64,000 nt of DNA from positions 1,178,001-1,242,000 of the forward strand of contig JBANDB010000004.1 of NCBI GenBank assembly GCA_037576215.1, written 5' to 3'. The notes beneath the pieces were generated by a model that saw nothing but the letters and a program-made list of their open reading frames with translations, did no database searches and was not told the DNA's origin. The DNA is from Armillaria gallica (taxonomy: Eukaryota > Basidiomycota > Agaricomycetes > Agaricales > Physalacriaceae). A program made the translations under genes and the position numbers. This document shows positions 11,927 to 22,211 of this stretch, piece by piece; position 1 is the stretch's first letter; each line of letters begins with the position of its first letter.

Positions 11927-13345
11927 TTCTGAATGATCTCCGATTTTGAGCTCGATCTCAGCATATTTGGTAATTGATCCTCCCTGGTTCCTGGTTCCAT
12001 CGGCATTATAGACCGGGATTGGTGTGGCAGTTGCTTGAGTTGGAATGTTGTACTGTTTGATGAACTTTTGGTTGATGGCACTACTGGTGCATCCGCTGTC
12101 TACCAATGCAGCTGTGGAGATTTTGGGAATGGTTCCTGGTGTTCCAATTTCGATGGGGATAACTAGGTCCTTCCCTTTCCCGCTTAGTGCACTGATATAC
12201 CGCTTTGGTTGTCATAGTTCTTCAAGCCACCAAAGTGCATCGATTCGCTCCATCCCCCTCATTGCTTCGATCATTGAGTCGACTACTTCCTCTTCGCGCA
12301 CTTTGTGAATCCAATTCTTTAGGATTGCCTTGGCCTCCAACTCTGTTTGCGCTTCTACCACTCCACATAAAGTCCACTCGGCTCTGAATGGTTTAAGCCA
12401 CTCATTATAGGTCTCTCCGCTGGTATAGGTGCACGAGAGTTGTGGGGCCTCTTTAACCTTCACATTGACCTGTATTGGGGGCTCGACTACTGTTGGTGAG
12501 GTCACCACAGTTTCTAAAGGGGGTATTAATTTAGCGTTCTTGCTCATCATGAAACTCATAATGTCCTCGTCATCAGGTACTTCTTCAATAAAAGCTACCT
12601 GATGCCCCCTTTTCACTGCCTGGGTGCTAGCAGCTTCCTGTCCTGTGGCTTTCTGGTCAGTCATGGAATGGGAGGTGTGTCTCTTGAAGGTGCCGTCTTC
12701 TAGAGAGACAGCAGGTTGAGCTGACGCCGTCAAGTGACGGTCGCTTTCACCTGTTTCCTTCAAGCCTGTCACTGTGATGGATAGGTCCCTCATTTCATTC
12801 AGTGTTCCCTCTTTGTCAAGTCGCCCTTCGTCACAACAGGCATTGGCAACTAGTCGGGGGCCCTTACTCGACTCCAGTTCGTCCTCAATCTTCCTGTTGT
12901 CCTGGGCTGTCACCAAAGCCCCTTGGTGTATAAGGGATTTAGACTTTGGTAGCCGTACGGTGGTCTCTTTTACCAGAGGAGGTTTTGCTGAAGCTATTCC
13001 CTCAAAACTCCCAGTGAGGCTGGGACTCCATAGAGCCGCTTCGTCAGGGGGGGCGCTACGTGCTTGTTCCCCTGCCCCATCCAGTCTAACCGTTATGATG
13101 GGTGTCACTATGGTAGGTGACTTGTCGTTCGATGCTTTCGCCCATGATGGGTTACTTGCCGAACGTTTAGTCGTTGGTAGCCTGACTACCACGACGTCTG
13201 GTACTGGGATTTGATTCTTGCTTAGTTTCTGGTCTGATTGCAAAGTCGCGGGTATATTTGAATGTGTGGTGGTTACTACAGGCGGTATATAAGTACAGTT
13301 ATGAAGTGCAATAGGTGTACCAGCCGAAACTAAGTCCTTGGCCAA
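11924..13345 (-). pseudogene. Element 2 protease and pol N-terminal region
   Basis: In sense order a Ser/Pro/Thr-rich stretch of about 300 residues (12212-13345) leads into the retropepsin region, with stops at 12212 and 11924 (both TGA). The protease motif ALVDSGCTSSAI lies near 12080-12115. It corresponds in order to the first 500 or so residues of element 3 pol. The long N-terminal part has no recognised domain except HKVREEEVVDSMIEAMRGME near 12250-12310, conserved with element 3. Confidence 0.82.
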
Positions 13346-13359
13346 GTAAGTTGAATCAT

Positions 13360-14795
13360 TTACTTCTCAGTGCTCTCTTTTACCTCCTCAATTGTTGAGA
13401 GGTTTTCCGTAGTTGGGTGATGGTCCCAATAAGTGTTGAAGCGTCGTAATGCTTCTTCCCGGGTTTTTGGCACATAAGGGCAGTCACGCTTGAAGTGGCC
13501 TTTCTTGCCACATCGGAAGCATACTGATGCTGCCCTGGCTGCGTTGACATCCATCAGCACGCTGCGTCCTCTGTAAGTCGTCCCTGTACCCATCGTTGTT
13601 AATGGTACAGGAGCAACGGTTTGACCACCCCTAGTGGGTGTGGTCGTCTTCTGTGTCTGTGATCGCAATGGTGTTGCTGTCATTCCTTCTGCCTGCTTGA
13701 GGCACCAGTTGTAGTCGATCTGGAGTAAGCGAGCCTTCCAGCCTTTGTAATCAGTCAGCACTTCTCCATCAGCCGAGTATATAGTATTTTTACTTGTCTG
13801 GTGGGCAGCCTTTTTGATCTGATGGAGCATCACTTGGTCGTTGTTGCGTACTCCGGTGTGGTAGGCTAGCTCTTCGAAGAGTTGGAAGAACTTGTCGCCA
13901 TCCTTGTGTTCTGATTGCCTAAGCTTCTCCCACTGCACGTACTTTAGTTGCATGTCAGCATCCTTCCAGAATCTCTTGTTGAGCTCCGACTTGAAGTCCT
14001 CATATGTCAGATACTGCTGCTCCCTGTCCTGTGTCTTTCCTATGATCTGTGCACACAATTGCCACCACTTCTCGGCATCCTCTGCAAGTCTGGAGACACA
14101 AAAGATTACTTTATGAGGGTGGTGTTGCTAGAATCCCCTTTAAAATCATCAACTTCTTTTAGGATTTTGGGTTTGAAGTCATCGTAAGGGGCAACAGCTC
14201 CGTTGACTAGCTGCCAGGGTACTGGTGGATCTGGTGGCTGGGGAGGGGCTGGGAAGCGTGGGAGTACTACCCGTACTGGTGCAGCAGGAGGTTGTGTGGG
14301 TTGACCACCACCTCCGCCACCTGGTGGGCCTCCTCTGGCTCTGTGGCTGCCACCTGCAAAGGGTAGGTAGCCACGTGTGTACGTTCCTGGTAGCCCCTGT
14401 CCCCTGACGTAGGAGAAGGTACCTGTCGAGATCCGAGGAGGTGGTACCAGTGGTTCATCCAGCATTGGTTCCTGTATCTCGATTTCCTGTGCAGCTTCTT
14501 CATAAGGAGGCAATTCCTCAATTACGGCATCTGGGTGTATTTCGTTCCATAGGAGACAAGTGTTCCGCTCTGCCTCATACTGTAGGGTCTCATCTACTGG
14601 GAGACCTCTCTGTATCTTCATAAAATAATCGTTTCCGGCTTGGGTATTTCCCCAAACCAGAGAGAAGGGTAATTCATAGGCAAAGTAATTATATATATCC
14701 TGATAATTTGCTTACCTTAATAGAGCAGGAATGGGAATTGTGGGGTCATCATCTGTTTCATTATAAAAATTGATGGCGTCAGTTAGCATCATCAT
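13360..14795 (-). pseudogene. Element 2 Gag
   Basis: The start is a run of three ATG codons (first at 14795) followed by LTDAINFYNETDDDP. A TAA at 14712 replaces the Gln found in element 3. Downstream is the capsid-like region and then the zinc knuckle CFRCGKKGHFKRDC (C-x2-C-x4-H-x4-C, near 13475-13520), ending at TAA 13360. Compared with element 3, a block after KEVDDFKGDS (near 14130) is missing and the frame is lost there. Gag packages the RNA into particles. This copy is broken. Confidence 0.82.
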
Positions 14796-15813
14796 GAATG
14801 GGGTTGGGCATGTGCTCGTGCGTTGGCTCAGGGGACGACTGGGGAATTCCGTTGAGCGTGATCGAGGGGAAAGGGGTAGGGGGGCAGGGCGGCTCGACTG
14901 TGGTGTTTGAGTCGCTTGACTCACTTGGCCAGGCTCCATAGCTTGGGCCTTCAGGCTGTGGCTGCTCTCGGAGTCACTAGGCAAGTCGTTCCCAAGCACT
15001 TGCTTGAGGGGGGCGGTGCGGCGACCTGATGCTTTGCCAACCACTGTGTCTCGCGGGGTGGGTAGAGGTGCTGGCGATGGGTTCCTCGATTCCTGGTACA
15101 GGCTCGGGTGCGAGCTCCCAGTTCTGTACGGGCTGGTCCCACGTTGTAAGGACTCTGTATCCACTTGGGGGAGGAGTATGGTGGCTGGGCGAGCCATTGT
15201 CCGAAGGGAAGTAGGTGCTGTAGGGGATGTCAATGTTATCCCAGAACTCTTTGGAAGCAATACCGGCTGCAGGTGGTGGAGTAGGGTACCTGTCAGCCCA
15301 AGGGTCATAATTGGTGGCTGGGGTGATGGGTCGAATGTCTCAGCCCACCTGGAATCCCCTGCCACAGGCGGCGAGTTGGGAGTACATGCCGGATGAGAGA
15401 GGTCGAGGGGTATTTGTGGCATAGTGGGGAGAGGGAGGCGTGGTGGTGATGGCGATGATGGGTGTATCCCTTCTGGGAGGGGTAGGAGTCCTTCTCTCTG
15501 GGATGACAGGAGAAGTCAACTCAGGAATGTCCATCTCCGTCTTGTCGACTCTTGACCTAGCGAGCTTGTGGATTGGGATTGGTCGCTGTGGTATGGGTGC
15601 AAAGATTCGGGGTGGCTGCTGCTTGAGTGGGATGCCATCGGGATCATTGGTAGGAGTTGTAGTGACTGTGGGGGCGATGTGGGGTGTCTCTACTCGTTGC
15701 AGCAGTCTATAGCGAAACCTGACTGCAAGAATGAGAGCAATGGAAAGAAGGGTGGTGCTTGGTATTCCTAGTGAGATGGCTATGATATGAGCGTCGTCGT
15801 TTTCCATCAGCAT
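14779..15813 (-). pseudogene. Element 2 ORF1: membrane-anchored proline-rich protein before gag
   Basis: Starts at ATG 15813, only about 37 bases after the 5' LTR. An acidic N-terminus is followed by a hydrophobic segment (HIIAISLGIPSTTLLSIALI) and then basic residues (RFRYR), which predicts one membrane span with the tail in the cytosol. The rest is Pro/Ser/Thr-rich. In-frame stops occur at 15340 (TGA) and as a TAG-TGA pair where element 3 has Gln-Arg. After these the frame continues through WDNIDIPYSTYFP to a TGA at 14779 that overlaps the gag start. The same layout occurs in element 3. Function unknown. Confidence 0.7.
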
Positions 15814-15835
15814 ACTTTAGGGAAGGGTAAGAAAA

Positions 15836-15848
15836 AGCTTTGAGCTAA
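15836..15848 (-). other. Element 2 primer-binding site, self-priming type
   Basis: The sense sequence after the 5' LTR is A-TTAGCTCAAAGCT. It does not begin TGG, as a tRNA-primed site would. Thirteen bases are complementary to AGCTTTGAGCTAA inside the LTR (15992-16004), which lies about 33 bases after the TATA box, where transcription should begin. This is the arrangement of Tf1/sushi elements, which prime with their own RNA 5' end. Confidence 0.75.
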
Positions 15849-15849
15849 T

Positions 15850-16272
15850 TGTAAGACCCGAACTTTAATCAAGGGTAAATAATAGGCTGTATCACATTCG
15901 TACAGTCACCAATTAGTCCTGTGGTGATTAATGATCAAGACTGACACTTTAGCGCTTAGCGAGAAGGAATGTGTTTTGGTATGAATAAATGTTAGCTCAA
16001 AGCTAGGGAATATACAGCTTTGAGTACACTACTTATATACTAAAGTGAGGGTCCTAATAAGTCCTAAAGATGAGGGTACCATGTTAGAAAGTGAATAAGC
16101 CAAATACATGGTAGCCGAGAATAATACACGTCGGGCGAGTGTGACTGTGTAGCAATGTGAAGATTTATGAAGACTTCCGTGAAGTTGCAGATCTAAAGAT
16201 AAGATAAGGTAAGTGCCAAAGATAAGATAAGATAAGAGGCGCTTAGGTAAAGAAAATGAATAAATTGTAACA
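15850..16272 (-). repeat. Element 2 5' LTR
   Basis: Length 423 bp, same ends as 6227-6649. The TATA box (sense TATATAAG) is at about 16031-16039. GATAAG motifs (plus orientation) cluster near 16195-16240, which is U3 upstream of the TATA box in the sense direction. Confidence 0.93.
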
Positions 16273-16277
16273 CAGCA
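16273..16277. repeat. Target site duplication CAGCA, right copy of element 2
   Basis: Identical to 6222-6226. Together they mark the insertion point inside the element 1 post-pol ORF. Confidence 0.9.
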
Positions 16278-16419
16278 TCCCTACCATCCTACCATTTGAG
16301 CGCAAGTGGATTATCTCCTGTCGCTTCTTGGAAAAATCCCTGGAAATGATGGAGGTTCCACCAGCATGGAGGACAATGTTTCCGCCCTCACAGACCTTCT
16401 CCACGACCTCCATATTTGA
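16278..16419 (+). pseudogene. Element 1 post-pol ORF, 3' part
   Basis: Removing element 2 together with one CAGCA copy joins codon CAG-CAT across the insertion and restores the frame. The continuation has a TGA at 16297 and runs to TGA 16417. A possible intron follows (GTATGT at 16426 to CAG at 16474), just before the G-tract and LTR. The restored frame argues that this was one gene. Its C-terminal function is unknown. Confidence 0.6.
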
Positions 16420-16477
16420 TACCCTCGTATGTTTCTCATTTAATTCTGTGTTTCATTTGCTCAATCAACTGCAGACT

Positions 16478-16488
16478 GGGGGGGCCAA
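16478..16488 (+). other. Element 1 polypurine tract region
   Basis: Seven G followed by CCAA lie directly before the TGTTATGG start of the LTR. This is the expected position of the plus-strand primer of a Ty3 element. Confidence 0.6.
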
Positions 16489-16944
16489 TGTTATGGATTT
16501 CCGCATCGATGGAATCCCACGGAATCCTCTGGAAGTCTCCAGTCGCTTGAAGACTCTTCCTTTTCTTTCTATCTTTTTCTTTACTTCAAATTACTCAGCA
16601 TAATGTATTCAATATGACTCACGACCTCACAAAACTTACAGAATCTTCTAGTAAACCACCTTGTATATATATGTAGCTACAAAACATGTAGTCAGTACCA
16701 AATTCTTACTACCTATCTTGAACCCTACACTTTGTGTGACCTCCAGCCTCGGACACTAAGCTTCATGCTAGTCTGCTAACTTCCTTCAAGATACCTGTAA
16801 GATACCTCGAGCTCGCTCGAACCCATTACTCGCTCATGGATACCTCATTCTCACGCTCATGCTCTTATTCTCTTACCAATATGTACTTCGATTACTAGCA
16901 AATACTCGTTGTATTATCTAGCACGGTATCCGACTTTTACAACA
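16489..16944 (+). repeat. Element 1 3' LTR (probable)
   Basis: Starts TGTTATGG directly after the polypurine tract and ends TTTTACAACA, giving TG..CA ends with short imperfect inverted termini. It contains a TATATATA run near 16663. The right boundary is inferred from the end motif and from the HET-like coding sequence that begins right after it. The partner LTR is outside the window. Confidence 0.6.
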
Positions 16945-17163
16945 GCTTAACATCAAAGACAAGCTCCAACGCCGAGAAGCATGGGACTGGAAAAGGAGGC
17001 GAGATGTACTCATAAACAACAAGATCATCTGCGGCATGGTGCCCCCACGATGCCTCTGGGACCTGTACAGTAATCGACTGGTGCTGTGGTGGGTCAATCG
17101 CCAATGGCCAGGGGAAATATCACATGCATGGATGAAAGATGAGGATCGCATAGATGGCACCAA
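16945..17163 (+). pseudogene. HET-domain protein fragment next to element 1
   Basis: Encodes, in one frame, KRRRDVLINNKIICGMVPPR, LWDLYSNRLVLWWV and ISHAWMKDEDRID. These match in order the segment before and at the start of the HET domain in the gene at 39438-41385 (NKRIINKMVPPR, VWDLYSNRVVAWW, ISHAWVEEKDRMD). It begins immediately after the inferred 3' LTR and is cut off before the rest of the domain. It probably represents the gene into which element 1 inserted. The frame continues open to 17281 but no longer resembles HET proteins. Confidence 0.75.
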
Positions 17164-17420
17164 GCTCTTCGCTAAGAATATTCGGCACTCGGCACTTATC
17201 AGTCATCTGCTACTCAAGCTGGATATCGATTTAGGGTCGACGATAGTGCTAGTAGGCGCATGCGGTCAATTTTGTGAGTGATTCATTTGCATCTTGTGGC
17301 AGGCCATCGCTCATGAGCTTTAGCAAAAGAAAGGCATCTACCAAGACGCAGTCGTATCGAGTATGATCAAGATTTGACCAGTCTTCATGCATCAAGTCTT
17401 GCCTCTTTCTGACTTCACCT
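17160..17420. repeat. Dispersed repeat, copy 1 (partner at 63600-63860)
   Basis: About 240 bases align by eye with the end of the window: both contain CTGGATATYGATTTAG, GTGGTCAATTTTGTG-like and CATCGCTCATGA blocks in the same order. Old coding sequence is possible. No family was recognised. Confidence 0.6.
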
Positions 17421-17424
17421 ATTG

Positions 17425-17960
17425 TTGCCATGATGCATGCGGCCTGTCTTCACTCCATGCCCTACTGCAAAAAACAAGCTTCCTTCGGAAACTCTTCTCC
17501 ATATCATGAACCGTTCTCTATCACAATGGCCACGCATCGGAGAGTTTCTCTATGCCTTTTGCTTTGGCATAGTTGCCAGCTCATTCAATCTCCTTATGTC
17601 GATATAAGTCATGTTTTCAATGTATGTTGCTAATTCATATTCCGCTTTCAAGTATACTAAGCCCTCCTCGACAGACCATTCTTCCTGCCATTCGTCGGTC
17701 TCAGACTTCTTGGTCTTATTACTCCGTCCATTCCATCCACTCTACCTCGTGCGCTCCTAGGTAAATGACCAGATGTCAGCTCAGTGCTGTCTGAGGCTCG
17801 AGTCATTCGTGAGGTCACGGCCCGTCAGTACATGCAACCCCGTCTCTTCTCTCGTCTTATCTGCAGTGTAGACAAGGGACTGCGGACTGCATGGTTCAAC
17901 GTTGCCTGTTGGATATCATCGTCAATCAGAGCGACCTACCAGGGACGGGAGTCACTTTCG
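17425..17960 (+). repeat. Dispersed repeat, copy 1 (partner at 36735-37235): relic of a membrane-protein gene
   Basis: Matching blocks in order are GCCACGCATCGG, AGCTCATT..CTTATGT, a GTATGT..CTAA..AG intron-like stretch, CTTCCT..CCTTCGTCGG, GGCTCGAGTCATT, and GTGTAGACAAG followed by TTGGATATCATCGTCAATCAG. A hydrophobic segment (FCFGIVASSFNLLMSI) precedes the intron-like part. Both copies carry stops. The family is not recognised. Confidence 0.55.
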
Positions 17961-18599
17961 CGCGATCAGAGTTTCAGGTAGCCAGGATTGGATCTGTTTA
18001 TTCTCTCGTGATGGCGATATTCCGACATATATCTAGAAGTTGTCATTAAATGCTCTCCTGGTCATTGACTCCATTGTTGGCCTAGGTTCGTACTTTGTTA
18101 CTTCTTGTTCTTTCAAGAAAGGGTGACTCAATTTCGATTTCGCAATAGGACGATGAAGTGCCTGTACCAACTTAAATAGTGCATGCTTCTTCTTTGATCT
18201 ATCTCTAGAGGCCTGTTCTTCTTGCTTTCTTTTATCGACGACCGTGGCTTGTCCTCGAGAACCATTTGACGTTGCAGCGCCTCTTCCAGCGGGGATGGTT
18301 GTGAGAAGTAGAACCGTTCCTGATGCGACCTCTGACATTCTCGGTAAGCCGCCCATGGATATTACTGTACTTAAACGAGCCCCTCATCTCTTTCTCGTTC
18401 CATTCTCGACTTGGTCCTATCTCGTTTCCCAACGATCCAAAAAAATGTCCAACGATTTTTATGGATTCGGCGGGTTGGTACTGGTAGATGTGCGAGAGAA
18501 CTCGATGGACAGGACCCCCTTTTGATTGATTCTGTCTGCTTTTCGCTCTTCTGATATAGTACGTTCAAATTTTCCTCTTGCAGCCTACCATCTGATGCC

Positions 18600-20110
18600 A
18601 TAAATCTGAAGACAACGGTCCTCCAACAGCAGCACACAGACACAGCTTCGCCAGTGAAATGGGAGGAAGGTGCATAAGGAGGATGTCGACGATTTTCAAG
18701 CTGTCGAAAAGTGGTCGAAGGAGTCAAAGCCGTGCTGGAAGGGGGTGAGGAGAACATCAAGATGTCTTTGCTATCAAGGGAGTCATCGATGGACGATACT
18801 CATAGGCCGTCTGGACTCGGACCGTTGATCGAGGAGCCGGGAAGCCCGTGTATCGCGTTTACTTTTACCTCTCCCTCCCTCTCGCCTGCAAACGTTGCCC
18901 CGTCTCATCCAGTGGAGGCTGACTGAGATCTTCTCCCTCCTCCCATGTGTGTCGGTGCCGACCAGGACCTCGATATCCGGGATGTTCAGAATCCGACGCA
19001 CTGTATATATTCCTCGTCACACAACAAGATCTCACTTCTTTCACGCACACTCCCCGCGTCCGTGGATGGTCATCTGCGCAAGCTCAAGCGCGTCTCCTAC
19101 CCCGTGCTTGCCCGGATAGACAACCTCCCCTCTTTATCACTCCCCTCTTTTGATCTACACATCGTGCGCCACCATTCTGCCTTTGGACTACGCCATATCG
19201 ATCCCCGTTCCTTGTCGATGCCGATGACGAGGCATCCGCGTCACCGCCTACGCCACTTCCTGCCACTCCTACGTGTACCCGCTCCCACCACGCCATGTCT
19301 ATTCCTCATGCCTCTGCTATTGCCGCTCCCGCCGACTCAGGACACCTTTACGCATACAGATGCCAATCTGCTCTCGAATCTTAGCATTTTCCAAGGCCCT
19401 CCGCATACTGCGGGCACTCTGTTCCCAAGTCTTACACACAATGTCGATGCTCTGTTCCCAATATTACTGTTTTCCAAGGCCTTGCACATCTTGTTATCCT
19501 CCTGGCGCTGTCGCTTCCTCTAGTCGGCGCGTCTATCACCATTTCCACCCCGATCAATCCTGGGTTTGGTATGTCCTAACATTGAAGAACTCAAGATAGA
19601 GGGCGAGGCTGGTGAGGAATGCTGGGTCCTCCGTCGTTCCTCTTTTTCATTTCCAGTCTCTTACAGTCTTCACCATGCGTAAACCTGCGACAGCACAAGT
19701 GAAAGCAGCGAAGGAGGACATTAATGAGGGGTTTCCCTTCCCGAAACGTGCCAAACACGCTTGACGTTATCCACCATCAGTCACTCGGGCCACTCGTACT
19801 CAATAGTCATCAGCTCTCGAGCCCGCGCAGCTCGTCTAGCCAACGCGTGCCCTGCCCTCCAACACGTCGTTTTTCCGAATGTTGTACAGTGGCGCTGTCC
19901 ATCTCCCTTGCTTCCGCCTCTCCCCCGCTCCCCGATCTTCACTGTCTCTCCCATTTGAGGAGATCTTTATGAGTTAGATCTATCGCGCGATGTTCTCCCT
20001 CCGCCGCCTCCAAAGAAAGTCGTCCCTTTGACGGAGGAAAGGTTCATGAAGGGAGAGTAGTGCTTCATCCTTAGCGACAGCGACGACGACGACGACTTCC
20101 TGTTTTTTGA
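18600..20110 (+). pseudogene. Cassette copy A: decayed F-box-like gene
   Basis: Fragments in shifting frames resemble the minus-strand copies B and D: the KRMSTIFK-like segment near 18690, a segment near 18790-18850, VLARIDNLPSLSLPSFDLHI near 19100, SAFGLRHI near 19180, LEIEGEAGEE near 19590, ANACPALQHVVFPN near 19835 and a C-terminal acidic run near 20080. The leucine-rich pattern with repeated CPALQ recalls Agaricomycete F-box proteins, but no F-box was identified, so the name is tentative. Several frame changes and stops show it is not functional. Confidence 0.5.
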
Positions 20111-20159
20111 TCTGAGTCCGAGAAGACAGAGTAGTTAGGTGCAACGTTTCCGGGAACAG

Positions 20160-21200
20160 TTGATGTCCATGGTGCTGGAAGCGTGTGCTGGTATAGCGTG
20201 GGACACGCGTCTGTTTCTCCGTTCTTATTATTCAACGACATAATCATTCCTCGTAGATCCCCACCTATCAACATCATCACGACCAATTTGACTATCCGTT
20301 CATGTATATATCTTTGCCATTGTTTATCCTTACCTTTGTTCTCTGACTGGAGGATTTACACTTAATTACAATATTGTTCCCCATTCGTAGCTTTAGACTC
20401 AAGCATCTCAACTGGTTCAAGAACACTCGTGCTTGTCCGGCATCGTCTAAGGTTTTCTCGCTGCTCCCCTTATTGTGTCTGAAAATATGAAGATTCACAT
20501 ACTAAGCTCGGTTGCACTCATCAGTTCGATTCCTGCACCTTGTATCAAGTCCCTCAAAGCAAATTTCTAAATACCTCCGACCGTGACTGTTACCATCACT
20601 GACGATGATGACAGTACATGTCTTCTTTTCCCGCTTGCTCCGAAGCGTTGATACCCATATTGGGACCACAATGTGATCCGGGCCCGTCTTTGTTTCTTTC
20701 GCGTGTTCTTCTTTCCTTCTCCTTATCGTCATCGTCCTCTTCCGAACTTATCACAATAGTTTGTAATGAAGATGGTTTTTTTACTATTGTACGTTTCTTT
20801 GGGCGTGATTTTTCATGTTCTCATTTCTTTCCCTCACAATCCCAACCATCCATGTCGTCTGGCGATACTGTCCGACTTCAGCGATGGGTACGGATTCAAC
20901 TACATCCGTTGATGTCACTATTTATACTAAAGTGTTCACACAATCTCAGATATCTTCTTTGACTTTTGTCCGGAAGCTGTTTCTGCGATATGGATGCTTT
21001 TGTCTTACGGCAAGATAACATGAGGCTCTCGGAGAGCAATACTCTGGGTCATCAAGTCATCTCCCAATCGAAGATCGTTCATTATGTTCTGCCGTCCTTT
21101 AGGAAAAACTTCGCCTCGCTGAAGAAGGAGAGTGTCCCTAGGGTAGACACCATGGAGCAAAATTTTCGTCCCACTGGGACACAGTACTCGGGGCCTTCAT
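20160..21200 (+). repeat. Cassette copy A: downstream spacer and second coding relic
   Basis: 20160-20345 matches 21850-22090 and 33240-33430 in reverse orientation (TCTGTTTCTCCGTTCTTRTT block). 20870-21060 matches 21730-21840 and 32590-32720 in reverse (CTTTTGTCCGG..CGTCTTACGGCA-like block). 21050-21170 (ISQSKIVHYV) matches 32150-32250 in reverse. The order equals that of copies B and D/E. No intact gene. Confidence 0.55.
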
Positions 21201-21479
21201 CCATCTGCGAAGCCATGGAAACAGGAGTATGAGCACGCATGTCTAAAAGAGGTCCGTGAACTGTTAATCCTGCCGATGACTCAAAGAACTCGCAGTAAGA
21301 AAATCAGACATGATTTCAGGGAGTATCGTCTCGAAAGCATCGGTCCGCCACTGCTTTGATAACAGATTGGTGAGATTATAAGGAATGTATTTGTCTATCG
21401 TGTGTAATGCAATGCGGAACAGCCGGTACTTGGAGATCGTAGAATCACGATGAAACGGATAATATTGGTTTCAATGAAA

Positions 21480-22190
21480 GGTTAACGGGTCAGAGTTGGA
21501 GGCCAAGGCGTGCAGAACAGCGAGCCAAAGTCGTCACTTGAGATCGACTGCGTCTTTATGTAAATACACTGCCTCGAAGAATGATAGAAGGCCTTTGGGA
21601 GTGTCAGGGTCAGAATATGTTGCTGAGGCGCACGCTAAAGTACAGACGATTTGGCAGGAAATGAACAAAGCTAATGGTGTCGACCATAGACTGACCCGAT
21701 GGTGCGGGGTATTGCTTTGCGAGGCCTTCATGTTATCGTGCCGTAAGACGTCTCGTTAGATTCAAGAAACGGCTCCCGGACAAAAGTCAGAGTCGACGAT
21801 CTGCGGGCACGGGAACACGTTTGTATAAATAGGGGACATCAACGGCTATGGATATCCTTGAGGCGCAAAGCTACGAATGGGAAGCAGAAATGTAATTGCA
21901 TATGAATACACAAGCCGGAGAATGAACGTAAGGATAAATAAAGATAAAGATATAATCATGGAATGACAGTCGAATTGGTCTTCATGATGGCGACGGGTAC
22001 AGAATCTACGTAGAAGGATTATGCTATTGAATAACAAGAACGGAGAAACAGACACGTGCCCTATGTTACGCCAGCGCACATTTCCAGTGCCATGAACGTC
22101 AACCTCGACTTATTCGCAGAAAAATTGTATTGAACTACTCTGCTTTCTCGGACTTGGTTTAAAGAACAGGGAGTCGTTGTCGTCGCTGTA
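21480..22190 (-). repeat. Cassette copy B: spacer and second-gene relic
   Basis: Mirror image of the spacer and block of copy A. It forms the inner part of the inverted duplication centred near 21.3 kb. Confidence 0.55.
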
Positions 22191-22211
22191 TTTGAGATCA
22201 AAGCACTGCGC

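Larger units (their letters stand above)
6227..16272 (-). mobile_element. Element 2: Tf1-like Ty3 chromovirus, minus strand
   Basis: Two 423-bp LTRs (6227-6649 and 15850-16272) bound an internal region coding on the minus strand for ORF1, Gag, protease, RT, RNase H, integrase and chromodomain. Both outer flanks carry CAGCA (6222-6226 and 16273-16277), a perfect 5-bp target duplication. The LTRs differ at 14 of 423 positions by my count, 12 of them transitions. The length of 10,046 bp includes a 1.68-kb secondary insertion. The element is dead: pol has several TGA stops, the RT box is mutated and Gag has an internal deletion. Confidence 0.93.
1..16944 (+). mobile_element. Element 1: old Ty3/gypsy chromovirus, 5' end outside the window, interrupted by element 2
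   Basis: One plus-strand reading frame runs from base 3 to 5177 and encodes the end of Gag, protease, reverse transcriptase, RNase H, integrase and chromodomain. It is followed by a separate spliced ORF (5407 onward), a G-rich polypurine tract (16478-16484) and a 3' LTR (16489-16944). Bases 6227-16272 are a later insertion (element 2) and do not belong to it. The 5' LTR lies left of the window, so its target duplication and LTR divergence cannot be read. The sequence after the 3' LTR encodes a HET-domain protein fragment, so the element probably inserted into such a gene. It is inactive because of many stop codons. Confidence 0.85.

Noticed and set aside
15836..15850. A tRNA primer-binding site next to the element 2 5' LTR
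   Set aside because: The sequence does not begin TGG and matches the element's own predicted RNA 5' end instead.
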